NCBI GenBank assembly: GCA_900548875.1
Contig: URMA01000118.1
Coordinates: 1-7,558, forward strand
Length of the DNA: 7,558 bases
Source of the DNA: an uncultured Porphyromonadaceae bacterium
GTDB taxonomy: Bacteria > Bacteroidota > Bacteroidia > Bacteroidales > Muribaculaceae
Reading direction: 5' to 3'
Positions within the stretch are counted from its first letter, which is position 1. Every line of letters begins with the position of its first letter. The notes under the pieces are model-generated. The model did no database searches. It was not told the DNA's origin and saw only the letters and a list, made by a program, of their open reading frames with translations. This document shows positions 5,453-7,558 of the stretch, in pieces. The position numbers and the translations under genes are program-made.

Positions 5453-5636
5453 CATTAATAGAGAGGAGGTTGTAAGTAAACAATCTACTGAAAGAAACAG
5501 AAAACAGACATATTATAATATTACGTTGAGCCGCATAAGGCTTCACAAAAAATCCTGTCGGACGGGTGTCCCCGTGCAGGATTCAGTGTTGGGCACCCAA
5601 AAACTATATTGATAACTATAAAAAACTGAAAATAAA
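5453..5636 (+). promoter_or_regulatory. Long structured leader of rpsU with an embedded SD-like tract
   Basis: The leader has three notable parts. AGAGGAGG at about 5462-5469 is complementary to the anti-Shine-Dalgarno but lies about 168 bases before the rpsU ATG, with no ATG or GTG at a normal distance. A compound hairpin at 5551-5583 pairs AATCCTG with CAGGATT and, inside, ACGGG (5562-5566) with CCCGT (5571-5575). The segment GGGTGTCC (5564-5571) can alternatively pair with GGGCACCC (5591-5598), with one G-U pair. The two pairings exclude each other or form a pseudoknot. No U tract follows, so a translation-level switch or ribosomal protein binding site is more likely than a terminator. Confidence 0.5.
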
Positions 5637-5828
5637 ATGATTATTGTACAAGTAAAAGAAGGTGAAAACATTGAAAAGGCTTTGAAGAAATTCAAAAGAA
5701 AATTTGAAAAGACTGGTATCGTAAAAGAACTTCGTAACCGTCAGGCATATGAAAAACCGTCGGTAACTAACCGCAAGAAGATGATGAAGGCTATCTACGT
5801 TCAGAAATTGCGTTCAGTAGAAGAATAA
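5637..5828 (+). CDS. rpsU: 30S ribosomal protein S21 (bS21)
   Basis: The 63-residue protein is full length for the family and begins MIIVQVKEGENIEKALKKFK; its basic helices (FKRKFEKTGIVKELRNRQAYEKPS) and basic C-terminal half (VTNRKKMMKAIYVQKLR) are typical of S21. In the 30S subunit it lies next to the 3' end of 16S rRNA; in Bacteroidetes ribosomes bS21, with bS18 and bS6, sequesters the anti-Shine-Dalgarno (established for Flavobacterium johnsoniae). The bases before the ATG are A-rich (ACTGAAAATAAA) with no adjacent Shine-Dalgarno, while an SD-like tract and structured RNA lie far upstream in the leader. It heads an apparent operon with the tyrosine recombinase gene (70-base gap) and hpf. 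Confidence 0.97.
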   Translation: MIIVQVKEGENIEKALKKFKRKFEKTGIVKELRNRQAYEKPSVTNRKKMMKAIYVQKLRSVEE

Positions 5829-5898
5829 AAATCCTTCTTTATTTGGAATTGTCAAAAATATTGCATAAATTCGTAGGTGTTGATTAACACTGGAAACT

Positions 5899-6792
5899 AT
5901 GCAAATTGACTCATTCTTAAAATATATACGGTATGAACTGAATTATTCGGTTCATACCGTTTTGTCTTATAGTAAGGACTTGAGCCAGTTTGTAGCGTTC
6001 CTGTCGGCGGACAAGGAGACGTTCGATGCTGCCAGCGTTACGGTTGCCGATGTGCGGGCGTGGGTCTATTCGCTGAACAATGCCGGCTATTCGGTGCGTT
6101 CGGTTCGGCGCAAGGTGCAGTCGCTTCGTGCATTCTATAAGTTCTTGTTGAAACGCGGAGTGGTGGCCGACAGCCCGGTCGTCGATATTCCGATGGCCAA
6201 ACTGCCGCAGGTGCTGCCGGTTTTTGTCAGGGAAAAGGGTATGGACCAGATACTCGACAGCCCGTTTGACGAAACGGATTTTACGGAAGTGCGCAACCGG
6301 CTGATGGTGGCGATGTTCTACGAAACCGGTATCCGGCGGGCAGAACTGATTTCTTTGAAAAATTCGGATGTAAATACCGTTTCCGGTGAACTAAAGGTGC
6401 ACGGTAAGCGTAATAAAGATAGGATAGTTCCTTTCGGAAAAGAGTTGGCCGGACTGATAGAACTGTACCGCAAGTTGCGTGCGGAGGTGGCCGGATATTC
6501 GACCGAGGAGTTGTTTGTGACGGCATCCGGAAGAAGAGTGTATCCTTCGCTTGTGTACAATGTGGTGACAGGGGTGCTTTCGGAGGTGACTCAGGCAAAG
6601 CGTTCGCCCCACGTGCTCCGACATTCGTTTGCCTCGGCCATGCTCAACAACGGGGCGGAACTGAACAGCGTTAAGGAATTATTGGGACATGGGTCGCTCG
6701 CGGCAACGCAGGTGTATACCCATATCACATATAGTGAATTGAAAAATAACTACAAACATGCTCATCCAAGAGCTCTAAAAAAAGGAGGGTAA
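5899..6792 (+). CDS. xerC: XerC/XerD-type tyrosine recombinase
   Basis: The 297-residue protein is the normal Xer length. An N-terminal SAM-like core-binding domain (about 1-88, with YSVHTVLSYSKDLSQFVAFL and VRSVRRKVQSLRAFYKFL) precedes the catalytic domain. All catalytic residues are visible: R146 (ETGIRRAEL), K170 (VHGKRNK), H238 and R241 (PHVLRHSFA), H264 (LLGHGSL) and the nucleophile Y273 (QVYTH). Enzymes of this type resolve chromosome dimers at dif with FtsK. Its place behind rpsU is the usual Bacteroides housekeeping position, so it is likely a host Xer and not a mobile-element integrase; XerC versus XerD cannot be settled by eye. A perfect 11-bp inverted repeat lies inside codons 10-21, and its last codons form the Shine-Dalgarno of hpf. 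Confidence 0.92.
   Translation: MQIDSFLKYIRYELNYSVHTVLSYSKDLSQFVAFLSADKETFDAASVTVADVRAWVYSLNNAGYSVRSVRRKVQSLRAFYKFLLKRGVVADSPVVDIPMAKLPQVLPVFVREKGMDQILDSPFDETDFTEVRNRLMVAMFYETGIRRAELISLKNSDVNTVSGELKVHGKRNKDRIVPFGKELAGLIELYRKLRAEVAGYSTEELFVTASGRRVYPSLVYNVVTGVLSEVTQAKRSPHVLRHSFASAMLNNGAELNSVKELLGHGSLAATQVYTHITYSELKNNYKHAHPRALKKGG
5928..5960 (+). repeat. Perfect 11-bp inverted repeat inside the recombinase gene
   Basis: ACGGTATGAAC (5928-5938) pairs exactly with GTTCATACCGT (5950-5960) over an 11-base spacer, starting 29 bases after the ATG. The arms fall on codons around RYELNYSVHTV, so the match is not forced by the protein. It could form an mRNA hairpin or serve as a protein-binding dyad. 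A short TTTTG follows but is too weak for a clear terminator. Confidence 0.6.
6781..6789 (+). promoter_or_regulatory. Strong Shine-Dalgarno of hpf
   Basis: AAAGGAGGG includes the perfect core GGAGG (6784-6788), five bases from the hpf ATG at 6794. It overlaps the last codons of the recombinase gene (KKGG). No other gene in the Bacteroides part of the window has such a site at a normal distance. Confidence 0.8.
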
Positions 6793-6793
6793 T

Positions 6794-7087
6794 ATGGAAG
6801 TAAAAATTAAAGCCATCCATTTCGATGCGACAACCAAGTTAGAAGAGTTTATCAACAAGAAAGCTCAAAAGTTAGCACGCCGCAATGAGGCAATCGCTAC
6901 ATTTGAAGTGACTTTGAAGGTCGTGAAGCCGGAAACATCCATGAACAAGGAAGCAGCCATCAAACTGACTGTGCCAAATGCCGACGATCTGTTTGCTTCA
7001 AAGGTGGCTGACACATTTGAGGAAGCAGTCGACTTGACAATTGACGCTCTCGACCGTCAGCTGGTTAAACTCAAAGAAAAGAAATAA
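6794..7087 (+). CDS. hpf: Ribosome hibernation-promoting factor, short form (HPF/YfiA family)
   Basis: The 97-residue protein has the S30AE/HPF fold pattern: MEVKIKAIHFDATTKLEEFINKKAQKLAR as the first strand and helix, a central strand pair (IATFEVTLKVVKPETSMNKEAAIKLTVP), and DDLFASKVADTFEEAVDLTIDALDRQLVKLKEKK as the final long helix. It lacks the C-terminal dimerisation domain of long HPF, so it is the short type. These proteins bind the decoding region of the 30S subunit and store or inactivate ribosomes in stationary phase. The ATG lies one base after the recombinase stop, and it has an unusually strong Shine-Dalgarno for this phylum. Together with rpsU at the head of the operon this suggests a ribosome-state module. 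A GC-rich terminator follows. Confidence 0.95.
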   Translation: MEVKIKAIHFDATTKLEEFINKKAQKLARRNEAIATFEVTLKVVKPETSMNKEAAIKLTVPNADDLFASKVADTFEEAVDLTIDALDRQLVKLKEKK

Positions 7088-7115
7088 AGAATGTGTGGCG
7101 CGGCCACAAACGAAC

Positions 7116-7151
7116 AAGGGGCGGAAGCACAGGGCGGCATCCGCCCCTTTT
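7116..7151 (+). terminator. Terminator of the rpsU-xerC-hpf operon
   Basis: AAGGGGCGGA (7116-7125) pairs perfectly with TCCGCCCCTT (7140-7149) over a 14-base loop and runs into T residues. A small 6-bp hairpin with a 3-base loop (7094-7099 with 7103-7108) precedes it. It lies 28 bases after the hpf stop. Confidence 0.8.
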
Positions 7152-7156
7152 CTGTC

Positions 7157-7176
7157 GGATAAAATCGGATGCGGCT
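7157..7176 (+). repeat. Partial third copy of the 67-bp repeat
   Basis: Twenty bases match 7332-7351 at 18 positions, covering the GGATAA...GGATGCGGCT segment, and then diverge. It is likely a decayed or truncated copy. Confidence 0.5.
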
Positions 7177-7300
7177 TTTCACGGTGCCGGGAATGTGCCT
7201 TTTTTTGTTATGGTGAACCGTCGTAAAAACAATCTTGCTATATTTATCTATATTTATGAGGTATAGCTTTGGATGGCCAAACTTGAAAACTGTGTTTTCG

Positions 7301-7332
7301 TTTGTCTTTCCTCTCACCTTTCTTTATCTTTG
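7301..7332 (+). promoter_or_regulatory. Consensus Bacteroides promoter reading into the first repeat
   Basis: TTTG at 7301-7304 and TATCTTTG at 7325-7332 are separated by 20 bases, which fits the Bacteroides consensus TTTG-N19-21-TAnnTTTG. Transcription would start near 7339 and run rightward through the repeat and out of the window. No coding region is visible within the 220 bases that remain. Confidence 0.6.
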
Positions 7333-7390
7333 GATAAGATAGGATGCGGCTCAGCATAAAGCTCAAACAAGTTTGGCATTCTGCTTTCGC
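7324..7390 (+). repeat. 67-bp direct repeat, copy 1
   Basis: It matches 7492-7558 at 65 of 67 positions; the last 55 are identical. Each copy starts with a -7 box (TATCTTTG) that lies inside a perfect dyad TATCTT-N5-AAGATA, and the only differences fall in the N5 spacer. The body continues GGATGCGGCTCAGC and contains a small CAAAC-AA-GTTTG hairpin. Its minus strand translates as MPNLFELYAEPHPI, a peptide I recall as a frequent spurious ORF in Bacteroides, so it is probably a genome-wide repeat. Confidence 0.85.
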
Positions 7391-7405
7391 CTTTCGCTAT
7401 CTTTT

Positions 7406-7475
7406 GACAGAAGAACAAAAGAACAGATTTTAAAATTGATAGGCGGGAAAAATTTTGTTCTTCTGTTCTTCTGTC
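7406..7475. repeat. 20-bp inverted repeat between the direct repeats
   Basis: GACAGAAGAACAAAAGAACA (7406-7425) matches the reverse complement of 7456-7475 with one mismatch, around a 30-base AT-rich spacer. It could form a long hairpin in RNA or DNA. Within each arm a short AGAACA-type unit is itself repeated. Confidence 0.75.
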
Positions 7476-7491
7476 TAATGTTAACCATTCG

Positions 7492-7558
7492 TTATCTTTG
7501 TAGAAGATAGGATGCGGCTCAGCATAAAGCTCAAACAAGTTTGGCATTCTGCTTTCGC
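7492..7558 (+). repeat. 67-bp direct repeat, copy 2, ending at the window edge
   Basis: This copy has the same -7 box (7493-7500) and dyad as copy 1, with spacer TGTAG in place of TGGAT. No TTTG lies at the right distance upstream, so it would be the weaker promoter. The window stops at the same base of the repeat as the last identical base used to define copy 1. Confidence 0.85.

Noticed and set aside
5551..5598. Transcription attenuator in the rpsU leader
   Set aside because: Neither alternative hairpin is followed by a U tract on the plus strand, so a translation-level role is more likely.
6281..6624. Overlapping minus-strand open frames opposite the recombinase gene
   Set aside because: They are antisense shadows of a fully conserved Xer catalytic domain.
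7088..7300. tRNA genes after hpf, as expected from the usual Bacteroides order (tRNAs then tuf)
   Set aside because: No cloverleaf or TTCGA-type T-loop was found; the hairpins present are a terminator and a short GC stem.
7314..7547. Minus-strand 77-residue open frame containing MPNLFELYAEPHPI twice
   Set aside because: It is the translation of the two copies of the 67-bp non-coding repeat; the internal duplication follows the DNA repeat, and the frame has no other coding signs.
7324..7558. CRISPR array
   Set aside because: There are only two 67-bp copies with a 101-base gap that itself holds an inverted repeat; there is no regular short spacer pattern and no cas gene.

Overview
The window looks like a Bacteroides-type (Bacteroidales) chromosome. 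The evidence is the IS150-like IS3 element with Bacteroidetes-style flanks, acidic-tailed lipoproteins, a conserved rpsU–tyrosine recombinase–hpf cluster, near-absence of Shine-Dalgarno sequences, and TAnnTTTG (-7) promoter boxes. The first ~75-130 bases differ: they are GC-rich and read on the minus strand as the start of a chorismate mutase-like protein with a Firmicutes-like flavour. The left edge may therefore be an assembly join or a transfer junction.

Layout. (1) 1-73 (-): chorismate mutase-like N-terminus. (2) ~132-581 (+): the C-terminal part of a GH71/GH99-like glycoside hydrolase, followed by a strong terminator (626-667). (3) 790-2216: a complete IS3-family, IS150-group insertion sequence with 25-bp terminal inverted repeats, a 5-bp target duplication (ATTTT), orfA, a -1 frameshift signal (A7 plus stem-loop) and orfB with an intact D,D(35)E triad. 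It landed in the loop of an older terminator. (4) 2241-2842 (-): two overlapping small genes for paralogous helix-turn-helix DNA-binding proteins, with an upstream region carrying an iterated GTGTTT motif. (5) 3152-5240 (-): a secreted or outer-membrane protein gene flanked by two paralogous lipoprotein genes, with an intergenic hairpin terminator and a 30-T homopolymer upstream of the first gene. (6) 5437-7151 (+): promoter, long structured leader, rpsU (bS21), xerC-like tyrosine recombinase, hpf and a terminator. (7) 7152-7558: non-coding DNA with two 67-bp near-identical direct repeats, each containing a Bacteroides -7 box inside a perfect 6-bp dyad, and a 20-bp inverted repeat between them. 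The window ends exactly at a repeat end.

How it fits together. The rpsU–xerC–hpf unit pairs a small-subunit protein that in Bacteroidetes helps hide the anti-Shine-Dalgarno with a ribosome hibernation factor. The hpf gene has a perfect, well-spaced Shine-Dalgarno, which is unusual in this phylum, and the rpsU leader also carries an AGAGGAGG tract. This suggests a bS21-dependent control circuit, and it is the most interesting idea here. The lipoprotein–OMP–lipoprotein cluster looks like a cell-surface module of unknown function. The IS insertion probably removed the terminator of the helix-turn-helix pair, so that its transcript now runs antisense into the transposase genes.
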